Positions 22,156 through 30,479 of a DNA stretch of 64,000 nucleotides are shown here, in pieces; within the stretch, counting starts at the first letter, position 1; the number at the start of each line of letters is the position of its first letter. The stretch lies in the NCBI GenBank assembly GCA_025934775.1, contig JAICWO010000023.1, positions 1 through 64,000 on the forward strand. Direction: 5' to 3'. Under the pieces are notes generated by a model. That model did no database searches, had not been told where the DNA came from, and saw only the letters and a list, made by a program, of their open reading frames with translations. Source of the stretch: Gemmatimonadaceae bacterium (lineage in GTDB: Bacteria > Gemmatimonadota > Gemmatimonadetes > Gemmatimonadales > Gemmatimonadaceae). The translations under genes and the position numbers were made by a program.

Positions 22156-22839
22156 CTAGCGACGGCGGCTGCCGCCTCCGAGGAGCGCGAGGATGAACAT
22201 GAACAGGTTCAACAGGTCGATGAAAATCGTCGTGGCGGCGATGACGTAGTCGTCCTGGCCGAGCGTCCCCGAGCGCAGGATGCGCCAGGTATCGAACACG
22301 AGCAGGCCGCTCATGATCAACACGCCGACGCCGGCCATGTACAGACCGGCGGCCACGCTGTGGAAGAACATGTTCAGGATGAGGCCGGCGAACAGCACAA
22401 ATAGGCCGACCATCAAGAAGCCGCCCCAGGCGCTGAAGTCGCGCCGGCTCACGAACGTGTACAGTGTGAGTACGCCGAAGGCGCCGAACGTGAGGATGGC
22501 CGCTTCGCTGACGATGCCCGGCGCCTGCCGGCTGGCGATGTCGAGCACCGGCGCGATCCACACGCCCGTGATGAACGTGTAGAGGAACGTCAGAATGATG
22601 TTCCTCGGAAAGACGCGCGCGGACCGCTGCGCCATGATGAGCGGAACGAACGACGCGATGAACGCGATGAACGGGTGCGCGAGGACGTCGCTCTCGAGGT
22701 TCGGCTGACTGAGCGTGAAGGCCGTGCCCAGCATCGCCACGAGGATGCTGAGAAACACCAGCCCGTACGTGCGGCGGACGAGCGTCGCGCGCTCGGCGCC
22801 CGTGCGAACCTGAACAGCCGGTGCGTATGAGTAGCCCAT
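22156..22839 (-). CDS. BI-1/YccA family membrane protein
   Basis: The product has 227 aa from ATG at 22839 (MGYSYAPAVQVRTG). Seven hydrophobic helices and the family motifs are present: RRTYGLVFLSILVAMLGTAF at the start, a central FGVLTLYTFVSRRDFSAWGGFL, and the C-terminal DTWRILRSG..DDYVIAATTIFIDLLNLFMFIL. This is the Bax-inhibitor-1 (UPF0005) family, thought to be pH-sensitive ion channels. Longer frames extend into the heptamer repeat cluster upstream and are rejected. Confidence 0.9.
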   Translation of the reverse strand: MGYSYAPAVQVRTGAERATLVRRTYGLVFLSILVAMLGTAFTLSQPNLESDVLAHPFIAFIASFVPLIMAQRSARVFPRNIILTFLYTFITGVWIAPVLDIASRQAPGIVSEAAILTFGAFGVLTLYTFVSRRDFSAWGGFLMVGLFVLFAGLILNMFFHSVAAGLYMAGVGVLIMSGLLVFDTWRILRSGTLGQDDYVIAATTIFIDLLNLFMFILALLGGGSRRR

Positions 22840-22911
22840 GGTGACCGAAAACTCCTGTGGAGGTGGTACTGGACCTGAATATATACCCCGGAGGGGGGAG
22901 AAAGAGGCGGA

Positions 22912-23050
22912 GCGTGGGACGTGGGACGTGGGACGTGGACCGTGGACCGTGGACCGTGGGACGTGGGACGTGGAACGTCCAGCCTCCAGCCTCCAGCCTC
23001 CACTCTCCACTCTCCACTCTCCACTATCTACTCTCTACTCTCCACTCTCA
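22912..23050. repeat. Heptamer repeat cluster with inverted halves
   Basis: The left half repeats GGGACGT/GGACCGT heptamers (22912-22978), and the right half repeats CCAGCCT then CCACTCT heptamers (22979-23048). The two halves can pair in part. The cluster lies between the BI-1 gene and a DUF4097 gene and just touches the latter's stop region. Confidence 0.85.
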
Positions 23051-23866
23051 CTTTCTCTTCACCTCAATCATCCCATTCACCGCACGCATGTCGATCGGGC
23101 GGGTGGAGGTTCCGATCTGCCCGCTCAAGTGACGAGTGCCGCGGCGAGATGATTCGGAGGGGAGCGGGAAGTCGCTCTTCACGACGCCGTTGGTCACGCG
23201 AAGATCCCACTCGCCGTCGGTCTGCTGCGGGAGCTGCGCCTGGATCATTCCGTTCACCGTCGACAGGTCGACGGAGTCAGTTGGGGCGAGTGAGTCGGCG
23301 GAGAGACGGATCTCGCCGTTGACCGTGTGCAGGTGGACGGGGCCAGCGACGTGGGTGGCGAACACCGTGCCGTTCGTCGCCCGTGCGCGTACGCCGTCGG
23401 ATGCGCCGTCCAGCGTCACCGCTCCGTTCCCGGTCTGTGCGTCGACGACGACGTTCGCCGGCAGGTCGGCGACCAGATCCGCGGTCGCGTCGGTACCGTG
23501 GTGGAAGAGACTGAAGATCGAGAGGATGCTCCAGTGCCGCGCCGCTCCGCGATAGCCGGTCTCGCCGCACTCGCCGCTCGCGCGCCACATCGCGCACACG
23601 TAGTACTCGCGGCCGTCGACGTTGGTGACGGTGAAGTGGATGTCGCTCGCGCGTCCGCGGCGCCAATGCGTCATCGCGTGGACGTGGGCGGACGGTGCGT
23701 TCACCGCGCGGACGTCGATCTTCCCGTTTCCGTTGCGGAGATGAACGATCGCGCCCGGCGCGAGCTGCTGCGCCCAATCGAAGGCGTTGTCGTCCGTGTG
23801 CGGACGTGCGCACGCCGCGCCGGCCAGGGTCAGCGCGGCGAGGACGGCAAGTCGATAGTATCGCAA
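23048..23866 (-). CDS. DUF4097 beta-repeat lipoprotein (4th of series)
   Basis: The product has 272 aa. The signal ends LTLAGAACARP, a lipobox, so an outer-membrane or periplasmic lipoprotein is likely. The mature part is a run of short beta repeats of the kind NGNGKIDVRAVN, TGNGAVTLDG, HTVNGEIRLSA, STVNGMIQAQ and AVNGMIEVKRK, the DUF4097 (adhesin-like, right-handed beta) pattern. The function of the family is unknown. It is the most distal gene of a series of four such genes behind a sigma/anti-sigma pair. Confidence 0.88.
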   Translation of the reverse strand: MRYYRLAVLAALTLAGAACARPHTDDNAFDWAQQLAPGAIVHLRNGNGKIDVRAVNAPSAHVHAMTHWRRGRASDIHFTVTNVDGREYYVCAMWRASGECGETGYRGAARHWSILSIFSLFHHGTDATADLVADLPANVVVDAQTGNGAVTLDGASDGVRARATNGTVFATHVAGPVHLHTVNGEIRLSADSLAPTDSVDLSTVNGMIQAQLPQQTDGEWDLRVTNGVVKSDFPLPSESSRRGTRHLSGQIGTSTRPIDMRAVNGMIEVKRK

Positions 23867-23914
23867 GCGAGTTCTCCTGTGCTCCCGGAGAATACGCTCG
23901 CCGGGCGCCGAAAG

Positions 23915-24709
23915 TTACCGCTTTCGAAGCTCGATGCTGCCGTTCACGGTGTGGAGCGTGATGTGCGGACCCCCCGGCTTGCCGATGTGCGCCGACAGGC
24001 GTTTGGGCTGGAGGCGTCCGCGCACGGTCATCTCGAAATCCGTGTGAAGTGAGCCGTTGAGCGTGCCGAGCTCCACGTCGGCGCCGACGTCGGCGGGCAG
24101 CTCGACGATGACGCTGCCGTTCACGGTCGTGAACTCGAGGTCCTCGTCGGACGGAACGCGTGCCATGCTGGCGCGTACGCTTCCGTTCACGGTGGTGGCG
24201 CTGACCGGCCCGCCGGACGAGCTCGCGGTGACGTCGCCGTTCACCGTATGCGCGTCGACTTCGTCCGTCGCGTCTTCGACGTCCACGCTGCCGTTCACCG
24301 TCGACACCCCGACCTTGACGCCTTTGGGCACGAGCACGCGAAACTCGACGCTCACGTCGTTGTTGCGATCGTGGTTGCGTCCGTGCGCCTCGTAGCCGTG
24401 CTCGTCGCAGCGCGATTCATCGGTCCAGAGCGCGCAGATGAGCACACTCTCATTGCCCGGCCCGAACTTGGTCGTCTCGATCCGAACGTCCGCCGGATCG
24501 CCGTGGCGCCAACGCTTGGTCGCCGTGACCTGCACCTGGTCGCCGGACGCTTGGCCGACCGTGATCCGGCCGCTGAGATTCCGAACGCGGATCCATCCGC
24601 CCGACGGAATCTTGCCGGACCAATTGAACGTGTCGTCCGACTGCCGCTGCCCGGCCGCGGGCAGCGCGACGGCGGTGAGGAGCGCGAGAGCGAGTGGGGT
24701 GAGGCGCAT
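23915..24709 (-). CDS. DUF4097 beta-repeat secreted protein (3rd of series)
   Basis: The product has 264 aa with signal peptide LALALLTAVALPAAGQ. Repeats of the form RNLSGRITVGQ, STVNGSVDVED, HTVNGDVTAS, TTVNGSVRAS, TTVNGSVIVEL and HTVNGSIELRKR run through the mature part. No catalytic motif is seen. It shares an RWRHGDPADVRIE...C..W.....C region with its downstream paralogue, which has the matching RRGRASDIHF and two similarly placed cysteines, so these two are recent duplicates. Confidence 0.88.
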   Translation of the reverse strand: MRLTPLALALLTAVALPAAGQRQSDDTFNWSGKIPSGGWIRVRNLSGRITVGQASGDQVQVTATKRWRHGDPADVRIETTKFGPGNESVLICALWTDESRCDEHGYEAHGRNHDRNNDVSVEFRVLVPKGVKVGVSTVNGSVDVEDATDEVDAHTVNGDVTASSSGGPVSATTVNGSVRASMARVPSDEDLEFTTVNGSVIVELPADVGADVELGTLNGSLHTDFEMTVRGRLQPKRLSAHIGKPGGPHITLHTVNGSIELRKR

Positions 24710-24716
24710 TGGTACG

Positions 24717-24885
24717 GAGGTTGGAGGTTGGTTGGAGGCTGGAGAGTAGAGAGTAGAGAGTCGAGAGTCGAGCGTGGAGTGCGGAGTAGACCAGCGATCA
24801 CGGACATCTGCTCGCGCCAGTCAGCAGCTGCCAGCCTCCACCTCTCGTGTCCACTCTCCACTCTCCACTCTCCACGCTCTAGTGC
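24717..24885. repeat. Heptamer repeat cluster
   Basis: GGAGGTT/GGAGAGTAGAGAGT heptamers (24717-24785), a unique spacer of about 50 nt, then CCACTCT heptamers (24835-24880). It lies between two DUF4097 genes. It has the same family and inverted layout as at 22912 and inside imuB. Confidence 0.8.
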
Positions 24886-25664
24886 TTTCTAATCCTCACA
24901 TCCCCACTCACCGTCTGCAGGTCGAGGCGGCGGCCGCCCTGGCCGATGCGGGCTTCGACGCGGCGGCGGCTCATGTGGCCGCCCTGGAGCGTGAGTGGGA
25001 AATCACTGTCGATGTCGCCGCTCACGGTCTGCATCGAGAGATCGGCGTCGAACGGCGAAGGCACGTCGATCGTGACGTCGCCGCTCACGGTCTGGAACGA
25101 CAGGTCGCCGCGGCCCGAGAGCGCGTCGAGCGAGGCCTCGACGTCGCCGCTCACGGAGTTGGCGTGCAACGACGTCGCGCGGAGGTGCGTCAGGTGCACG
25201 TCGCCGCTCACGGAGCCGGCGCGGATGTCGCCCTGCGCGCCGTCGACGCTCACGTCGCCGCTCACGTTATTGGCTTCGACGGTGACGTTCGCCGGAACGC
25301 GCACCTCGAGATCCATGCGCACGTTGTCCCACCGATTGTGACGGCGCCAGCCGCGATCGCCGCTGTCGCTGTCGCAGTCGTTGCCGTGGTCCGCGGTTAC
25401 GACGCAGATGTCGACGCCGCGGCTCGATTCGTCGGCGACGCCTTTGATCTCGTCGAAGTCGCCGCTGCTGCCGCGCTTCACGCCGGTGACTTCGACCTTG
25501 CCGGAGGTCGAGGGAATGACGCGAATGCTGCCGTTGATGTTGCTCACGTTGACGCGGCTCCCGGCGGGGAGCGTCTTGGACCAGGTGAAGTCGGCGCTGC
25601 GTTGCGCGAACGCGAGCGTGGGGGTGGCGGCGGCAACGAGTGCGAGTGAGAGCAGTCGACGCAT
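24879..25664 (-). CDS. DUF4097 beta-repeat secreted protein (2nd of series)
   Basis: The product has 261 aa with signal peptide (SLALVAAATPTLAFAQ). Repeats read NINGSIRVIP, NNVSGDVSVDG, GSVSGDVHLTH, NSVSGDVEASL, QTVSGDVTIDVP and QTVSGDVRIRKH; the VSGDV form replaces the VNGSI form of the downstream paralogues. Two cysteines (ICVV...DCD) sit in a divergent early segment. It is likely exported and scaffold-like. The stop lies beside the repeat cluster at 24717-24885. Confidence 0.88.
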   Translation of the reverse strand: MRRLLSLALVAAATPTLAFAQRSADFTWSKTLPAGSRVNVSNINGSIRVIPSTSGKVEVTGVKRGSSGDFDEIKGVADESSRGVDICVVTADHGNDCDSDSGDRGWRRHNRWDNVRMDLEVRVPANVTVEANNVSGDVSVDGAQGDIRAGSVSGDVHLTHLRATSLHANSVSGDVEASLDALSGRGDLSFQTVSGDVTIDVPSPFDADLSMQTVSGDIDSDFPLTLQGGHMSRRRVEARIGQGGRRLDLQTVSGDVRIRKH

Positions 25665-25716
25665 GGCTCGAGGTGGTGGTGGTGGATGGAGGACGACCGG
25701 ACGCGTACTCGCCGTG

Positions 25717-26667
25717 TCAGCGAGCGCCGCGGCCGTTTGAGGAAATGCTGATGTCCCCGCTGAAGGTGTCGGCGCTGATGTGGGCCGCGCCGCCGCCGAT
25801 CTGGAACGTGAAGCTCTTGGCGTTGGAGATGCCGATCCCGTGCTCGCCCGGCTTGAGCGTGATCGGGAAGTCGCTGTCGACCGCGCCGTTCCACGTGGAG
25901 ATGGAGAGCTGCGCGCTGGCGTCGCGCGGCACGTGCAGCCGCAGATCGCCCGAGTGCGACGAGAGCTCGTAGCGGCCGTTGGGGTCGATCGCCCCGTCGT
26001 AGGTCACGTCGCCGCTCGTCGTCTTGGCGCGGACGACCTTGGCCGTGACGGCGCGGAGCTCGATGTCGCCGCTCACCGCGGTCACGTCGACGTCGCCGCG
26101 GAGCTCGTTGGCCTTCACGTCGCCGTTGATCGTGCTGATCTCGACGTCGCCCGCGACGTTGGCGATGTCGACGTCGCCGGAGAACGTGTTGACGTCGAGC
26201 CGCGTCGTGACGCCGTCGATCGTGATGTCGCCGTTCTGGGTGTGCGCCTCGACCTCGCCGCGCGTGCCGCGGATGTCGATGTCGCCCGACTGCGTGCGGG
26301 CGATGATGCGCGCGCCGGTCGGCACGTCGACCTCGAACTTGGAATCGCCGTTGCGGGACATTCCCGCGATCTCGAGCGTCGCATGGCCGCCGGTGAGATC
26401 GAAGCGCAGGTTGTTGTCTTCACTCTCGGCGTGCACGTGAAGCTTGCCGTCCGACGAGCCGCGCACGTGGATGTCGCCCGACGGCGCCGACAGATTGACG
26501 GTGCCGTGCGCGTCGAACGCGACGGTCGTGTCGATGCGCGACGGGTAGTCGCCGGTGCGGAATCGACTCCGCTGCTGCGCGCCGGCGGCGCCGAGCGGGA
26601 GCGCGACCACGACGGCGGCGGCCAACGCCAGCCCGCGGATCGAGTGAATTTGGATCGAAGTGTTCAT
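25717..26667 (-). CDS. DUF4097 beta-repeat secreted protein (1st of series)
   Basis: The product has 316 aa with a long N-terminal signal (GLALAAAVVVALPLGAAGAQQ). Repeats include SAPSGDIHVRG, RTQSGDIDIRG, HTQNGDITIDG, NTFSGDVDIAN, STINGDVKANEL, TAVSGDIELRA and DTFSGDISISS. It starts 10 nt after the anti-sigma gene, so it belongs to the sigma operon. It may help build or sense the envelope layer, with the sigma factor responding to envelope stress; this is inference from order only. Confidence 0.88.
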   Translation of the reverse strand: MNTSIQIHSIRGLALAAAVVVALPLGAAGAQQRSRFRTGDYPSRIDTTVAFDAHGTVNLSAPSGDIHVRGSSDGKLHVHAESEDNNLRFDLTGGHATLEIAGMSRNGDSKFEVDVPTGARIIARTQSGDIDIRGTRGEVEAHTQNGDITIDGVTTRLDVNTFSGDVDIANVAGDVEISTINGDVKANELRGDVDVTAVSGDIELRAVTAKVVRAKTTSGDVTYDGAIDPNGRYELSSHSGDLRLHVPRDASAQLSISTWNGAVDSDFPITLKPGEHGIGISNAKSFTFQIGGGAAHISADTFSGDISISSNGRGAR

Positions 26668-26677
26668 AAATAGTTGC

Positions 26678-27496
26678 TCACGTCCGCGACGGCAACGACG
26701 CCGCCGTCCGGAGGAGCTGCACCTTGGTGTCGAGAGCGTCGTCGAGCGATTCCATGAGATAGCGGCTCGCCGGGTCCTTCTTCAACGCGGCCTTGCATTG
26801 CGTGATCGCGTCGTCGATGACCGCGAGGTTGTGCTCGATCACGCGCACGGTCGACGTGTCCAGCGTCGAGCGACGGGCGTCGACGATCGCGCGGAGCCGC
26901 GCGATCTCGCGGTCGTAGGTTTGCTGCGCGGTGAGATGGTTCGCGGCGAAGGCGACGTGCGGAGACTCGACGCCGGAAGTTGGAGATTGGACAACGCGCG
27001 AGGGTGTGTGGTGCAGCGTGTTGGCGTCCGCGTGCGCGGTCGTGTCGGCGGACGGCGAGGGAGCCGGCGACGTGGTTGGATTGAGCGCGGCGAGCTTCTG
27101 CGAGGGCTGTGCGTGCTGCACGGGCACGACCATCCCGTCTTTCGTGATCTGGTGCGTGATCGTCGCGGTGACGGCGATGAGCGCGGCGGCGGCGATGCCA
27201 TACCATATCGGCCTCATTCCACGGCCGGCGCGAGGCTGCGCGGCACCCGCGTTCAATTCCACGACGGGCGTCTCGATGCGGGCGGCAATGCCCTGCCACA
27301 GATCGCGGCTCGGCGCGAGCGCGGGCAGGTTCGCCGCGTCGATGCGGAGCGTACGCAGATCGGCGAGCAGCGCGCCGCAGTCGGCGCAGCCCAATGCGTG
27401 CGCTTCCATCGTCGCGCGCGTCGTCTCGTCGACGTCCCGCTCGAGGAATTCAGCGAGTCGATTGCTGAAGTCGTCGCAAGTGAATGGTGTGGTCAT
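26678..27496 (-). CDS. Anti-sigma factor with zinc-finger (ZAS) domain
   Basis: The product has 272 aa. The N-terminal ZAS motif is seen as MEAHALGCADCGALLADL (HxxxCxxC with an upstream His/Cys), followed by a single membrane segment near residue 95 (MRPIWYGIAAAALIAVTATI). The long C-terminal periplasmic part is Pro/Thr-rich and then helical. ATG overlaps the sigma stop by 4 nt (27493-27496), the usual arrangement for a cognate pair. It would hold the ECF sigma factor at the membrane until a signal arrives. Confidence 0.88.
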   Translation of the reverse strand: MTTPFTCDDFSNRLAEFLERDVDETTRATMEAHALGCADCGALLADLRTLRIDAANLPALAPSRDLWQGIAARIETPVVELNAGAAQPRAGRGMRPIWYGIAAAALIAVTATITHQITKDGMVVPVQHAQPSQKLAALNPTTSPAPSPSADTTAHADANTLHHTPSRVVQSPTSGVESPHVAFAANHLTAQQTYDREIARLRAIVDARRSTLDTSTVRVIEHNLAVIDDAITQCKAALKKDPASRYLMESLDDALDTKVQLLRTAASLPSRT

Positions 27497-28071
27497 CGAT
27501 TCAGTGCCTCCCGCAACAGGAGCCGGGCCCGGTGCAACTGCGCCTTCGTCGCTCCCGTGGTCACGCCGAGCATTTCGGCGATCTCTTCGTGCTTGTAGCC
27601 TTCCACATCGTGCAACACGAACACTCGTCGCGCGCCGGGCGGAAGCCGTGTCATTGCGTCCTCGAGATCGAGCAGATCGCCCGGCGCGAGCGGCATCCCG
27701 ACGACACCCGGCAGCGCGTCCATCCCACCCGCTTCGTCATCAGTCTCCTCGAAGCGGTTCCGCTGACGTCCATCGACCTTCCGCGCGTTGAGCACCACGT
27801 TCACCGCGAGCCGGTGCAGCCAAGTGGAGAACGAGCTCTCGCCGCGGAAGAGGTGCAGCTTTTCCCATGCGCGAACGAAGACGTCCTGCGTCAGCTCCTC
27901 GGCGCGCGCGCGGTCGCTGACCATTCGCGCACAGAGGGAGAAGACTCGATTCACGTGCTGCCGATAGAGCCGCTCGAACGCACCCCGGTCACCGGCCGCG
28001 GCACGCGCCACGTCCGAATCGCCGTTTCCGGTATGAGGGGTGGATGCTTCGATGATGGCCACGGCCGCCAT
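27493..28071 (-). CDS. ECF-type RNA polymerase sigma factor
   Basis: The product has 192 aa. Region 2 has GAFERLYRQHVNRVFSLCARMV and the DVFVRAWEKLHLFRGESSFSTWLHRLAVN core (RpoE-like). Region 4 is LPPGARRVFVLHDVEGYKHEEIAEMLGVTTGATKAQLHRAR with a helix-turn-helix. It directs RNA polymerase to a small regulon, probably including its own operon. It heads the sigma, anti-sigma and DUF4097 group on the minus strand. The start could be a later Met; ATG 28071 is the first in frame. Confidence 0.92.
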   Translation of the reverse strand: MAAVAIIEASTPHTGNGDSDVARAAAGDRGAFERLYRQHVNRVFSLCARMVSDRARAEELTQDVFVRAWEKLHLFRGESSFSTWLHRLAVNVVLNARKVDGRQRNRFEETDDEAGGMDALPGVVGMPLAPGDLLDLEDAMTRLPPGARRVFVLHDVEGYKHEEIAEMLGVTTGATKAQLHRARLLLREALNR

Positions 28072-28135
28072 GGAATCCTGGGTCTCCGTCCGTCATGCAA
28101 TGAGATGGCGGGGAGGCCGGAAAGGTTTGAATCGC

Positions 28136-28807
28136 TTATCGGCCGGGCTCGTCCCAGCGATCGAGGATCGGGACGAGCTCGGAAATGCTTTCCAAATAGT
28201 GCGTTGGCGCACCGGCCGCGAGGTCGTCGCGGCTGAAGGCGCCCCAGAGCGCGGCGGCGGTCGCGACGCCTGCCGCATTGCCGGCGATGACGTCGTGCAC
28301 CGAGTCGCCGACGAAGATCGCCTGGTGCGGCGCGACGTCGAGGCGGTGGAGCGCTATCCGTACGGGTTGCGGATCGGGCTTGTGTCGCGTGGATCCGTTG
28401 CAGCCGACGATGGTATCCATGGAGGTGGCGAGCCCGACGAGCGCGAGCCCGCGGAGGGCGAGCGCTTCGGACTTGCTCGTCACAATGGCCAGCGGGTGTC
28501 CGCGTTCGCGCAGCGCGCGCACGGTCTCGACCACCTCATCGTAGCAGCGGGTGAGTCGGTCGTGATTGGCGACTTGGTACTCGCGGTAGGCGGTGATGAG
28601 CGCGAGGCAGTCGTCATCATCGCTCGCGTAGCGGCGCAGCATGGTGAACAGCGGAATCCCGACGCCGGCGAGCCACTCCTGATCAGACGGGGGCGTGCGG
28701 CCGAGCTTCTCGAACGCGTAGCGGGTCGAGCGGAGAATGAGCTCGAGACTGTCGAGCAGCGTGCCGTCGAGGTCGAAGAGGACGGCGGGTGGCGCGGGCA
28801 TGGCCAT
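28136..28807 (-). CDS. HAD-family phosphatase (phosphoglycolate phosphatase-like)
   Basis: The product has 223 aa. Motif I is VLFDLDGTLLDSLELI, followed by the cap helices; motif II is PLAIVTSKSEALA, motif III is near SMDTIVGCNGSTRHKPDPQP, and motif IV is AIFVGDSVHDVIAGNAAGV. The set matches Gph/PpaX-type enzymes that clear phosphoglycolate or pyrophosphate. Two ATGs (28807, 28801) are possible. It is unrelated in operon terms to the divergent small membrane protein. Confidence 0.85.
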   Translation of the reverse strand: MAMPAPPAVLFDLDGTLLDSLELILRSTRYAFEKLGRTPPSDQEWLAGVGIPLFTMLRRYASDDDDCLALITAYREYQVANHDRLTRCYDEVVETVRALRERGHPLAIVTSKSEALALRGLALVGLATSMDTIVGCNGSTRHKPDPQPVRIALHRLDVAPHQAIFVGDSVHDVIAGNAAGVATAAALWGAFSRDDLAAGAPTHYLESISELVPILDRWDEPGR

Positions 28808-28827
28808 TGGGGAATTTAGCGGCTAGG

Positions 28828-29088
28828 ATGCACGCCATGCCCGGCTCGCCTCGCGCGGAGATGAAGCGGCACCTCATGACGCTGATCGTGTCCGTCGTGG
28901 TGCTCGACGCGATCGTGATCGCGGTCTACTACGCCGCGCACATCGCGTCGCGCGCCGAGAAGGTGCAGCAGACGTTCGTCGCGGTGTGGGTGATCGTCAC
29001 CCTGCTCATCGTGGCGACGCTGCTCAAACGGGTGCGCGAGGCGCGTCGCCGGAGCGTGCGTGGCGAGGGGAAGGGGGAGGGGGGCTGA
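28828..29088 (+). CDS. Small two-helix membrane protein
   Basis: The product has about 86 aa from ATG at 28828 (an ATG at 28861, MKRHLMTLIVS, is also possible). Two hydrophobic segments LIVSVVVLDAIVIAVYYAA and VAVWVIVTLLIVATLL are separated by a short loop, with a basic tail. No family name is recognised. It lies between the HAD gene and rpsU. Confidence 0.55.
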   Translation: MHAMPGSPRAEMKRHLMTLIVSVVVLDAIVIAVYYAAHIASRAEKVQQTFVAVWVIVTLLIVATLLKRVREARRRSVRGEGKGEGG

Positions 29089-29124
29089 GCGCGTGGATTG
29101 GTCCGCGCGCTCAGACGCCGACGA

Positions 29125-29307
29125 TCAGCTCAGCCCTCTCGCGCGGCGCTTCGCGGCAGCGACTTTGCGCTGGCGGACGACGCTTGGCTTCTCGTAGTGG
29201 CGCTTTTTGCGGAGATCTTTCAGAACGCCGGCCTTCTGCACTTTGCGCTTGAACTGCTTGAGCGCCCAGTCGAGGCGATCGGCTTCGTCGAGAGTCACTT
29301 GAATCAC
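29125..29307 (-). CDS. rpsU: 30S ribosomal protein S21
   Basis: The product has 60 aa, normal for bacterial S21. From GTG at 29307 the product reads VIQVTLDEADRLDWALKQF, then KRKVQKAGVLKDLRKKRHYEKPSVVRQRK, ending KRRARGLS, all S21 signatures. A longer frame to 29346 adds no family similarity. S21 binds the 3' domain of 16S rRNA and helps start-site selection. It is monocistronic, located downstream of the cold-shock gene and its terminator. Confidence 0.93.
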   Translation of the reverse strand: MIQVTLDEADRLDWALKQFKRKVQKAGVLKDLRKKRHYEKPSVVRQRKVAAAKRRARGLS

Positions 29308-29349
29308 TGAATGCTCACGATGTGTGGGGAATGAGTATCGTCCCATGAA

Positions 29350-29383
29350 AAGAGCCGGGCCGATTGCGATCGGCCCGGCTCTT
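29350..29383 (-). terminator. Rho-independent terminator of the cold-shock gene
   Basis: A perfect 15-bp stem AAGAGCCGGGCCGAT/ATCGGCCCGGCTCTT with a 4-nt loop (TGCG) is followed on the minus strand by TTTTC. It sits between the cold-shock gene (ending 29416) and rpsU. Confidence 0.9.
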
Positions 29384-29415
29384 CACGTCACGGGCTGTGA
29401 CCAGTCGCCGATCGC

Positions 29416-29628
29416 TTACTTGCCGATCTTGACGACGTTCTCAGCCGCCGGGCCCTTGGCGCCCTGGACGATGTCGAACTCCACCTTCTCGCCTTCGGCG
29501 AGGGTGCGGAAGCCCGAACCCTGGATGGCAGAGTGGTGGACGAAGCAGTCCTTCTGGCCGCCCTCGGGGGTGATGAAACCGAAGCCCTTGGCGTCGTTGA
29601 ACCACTTCACGGTGCCGGTGGTACGCAT
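29416..29628 (-). CDS. cspA: Cold-shock protein (CspA family)
   Basis: The product has 70 aa. It is an RNA-binding CSD protein with RNP1 KGFGFI and RNP2 VFVHHSAI-like ([10 protein letters not shown]) motifs, the standard start [16 protein letters not shown] and end [10 protein letters not shown]. It binds single-stranded RNA and keeps transcripts open at low temperature. ATG at 29628 has AGGAG 9 nt upstream; longer in-frame starts are rejected. A strong terminator follows. Confidence 0.95.
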   Translation of the reverse strand: MRTTGTVKWFNDAKGFGFITPEGGQKDCFVHHSAIQGSGFRTLAEGEKVEFDIVQGAKGPAAENVVKIGK

Positions 29629-30030
29629 TGCTGTACTCCTGGAGTGTTGATTATGTCGATCGGAGTACCGGAACATGCCGTACGCACCGACCCACAGTTG
29701 CTCGTGATCGCCCTCACGAAGGGTACGTTCTCTCCTGCGACTGCGACCGACGTTGGCCGCAGCGACGCGATGTAAAAATGGAGCCCTGCGCGTTTGCGAA
29801 GGCCCCTTGTCTTACATCGGAACGTGTTCGCGCAAAAACTTTTGCGTCGCTGCTACAAAGTAACGGTGCATGGCAGTTTACGCAACAGGGATCAGAGCGG
29901 GCGCGGCTGTCGACGCTTGCGCCGCGCGCGAAGCTTGCCGAAGTCTGGGGGTACGACCTGAGAAGAAAGGCATGTCGGTGTGGACACCGGACTTGAAACG
30001 GACGGAACGGGGGCCTGAGGTGAGCAGAAC
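29629..30030. other. Intergenic region upstream of the cold-shock gene
   Basis: These 402 bp separate a minus-strand cold-shock gene from a plus-strand small gene. AT-rich patches near 29770 and 29840-29880 may be promoter DNA or the long leader usual for cold-shock genes. The open frames on both strands lack protein character. No repeat or RNA gene is recognised. Confidence 0.4.
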
Positions 30031-30300
30031 ATGTCTCGCGCGTTCGTAAACGAGGATGCGGCGGGCGGCCCGGGGAAGCGCTACGTGCTTCCGGCGCGCG
30101 ACGACCCCGGGTTCGACGCGGCCGCGGCGGAGACGCTGCTCGACGCCGCGCGCGAAGGAGATACGTCGAGCGCCGAGCAGGCGACGGGTTACTACTGGGG
30201 CGAGCCGAAGCTGCACGAGTACGTGCGGCGGATCCTCGCGCGGGCCCAGGCGAGCGGGGACGACCGGCTGGAGCAATTGGCGCGGCGGTTCCTGCGGTAG
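30031..30300 (+). CDS. Small hypothetical protein
   Basis: The product has 89 aa, acidic at the start and basic at the end: MSRAFVNEDAAGGPGKRYVL, then DDPGFDAAAAETLLDAAREGDTSS, and a C-terminal helix LHEYVRRILARAQASGDDRLEQLARRFLR. It is predicted soluble. No family is recognised. It has a GAGG upstream (near 30017-30020) and clear codon bias, so it is probably real. Confidence 0.6.
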   Translation: MSRAFVNEDAAGGPGKRYVLPARDDPGFDAAAAETLLDAAREGDTSSAEQATGYYWGEPKLHEYVRRILARAQASGDDRLEQLARRFLR

Positions 30301-30479
30301 GGATTGCGGCGACGGAGCCGTTCCCCGGCGGGATGACGTGCGCGCCAGGGTTCGTGTCGTCCGCGCTTCCATCACGATCCAAGCGTCCCGGGCGCGACGA
30401 CGGCGGTGAGACGCGCCTCCCCTAGACATTCTACGGTGATGCAAACCATTTTCTCCCTCAGACCGTCTAAGGGAGCACC

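Noticed and set aside
22912-23050. Heptamer cluster considered as a CRISPR array
   Set aside because: Units are 7 nt without spacers, and there are no cas genes.
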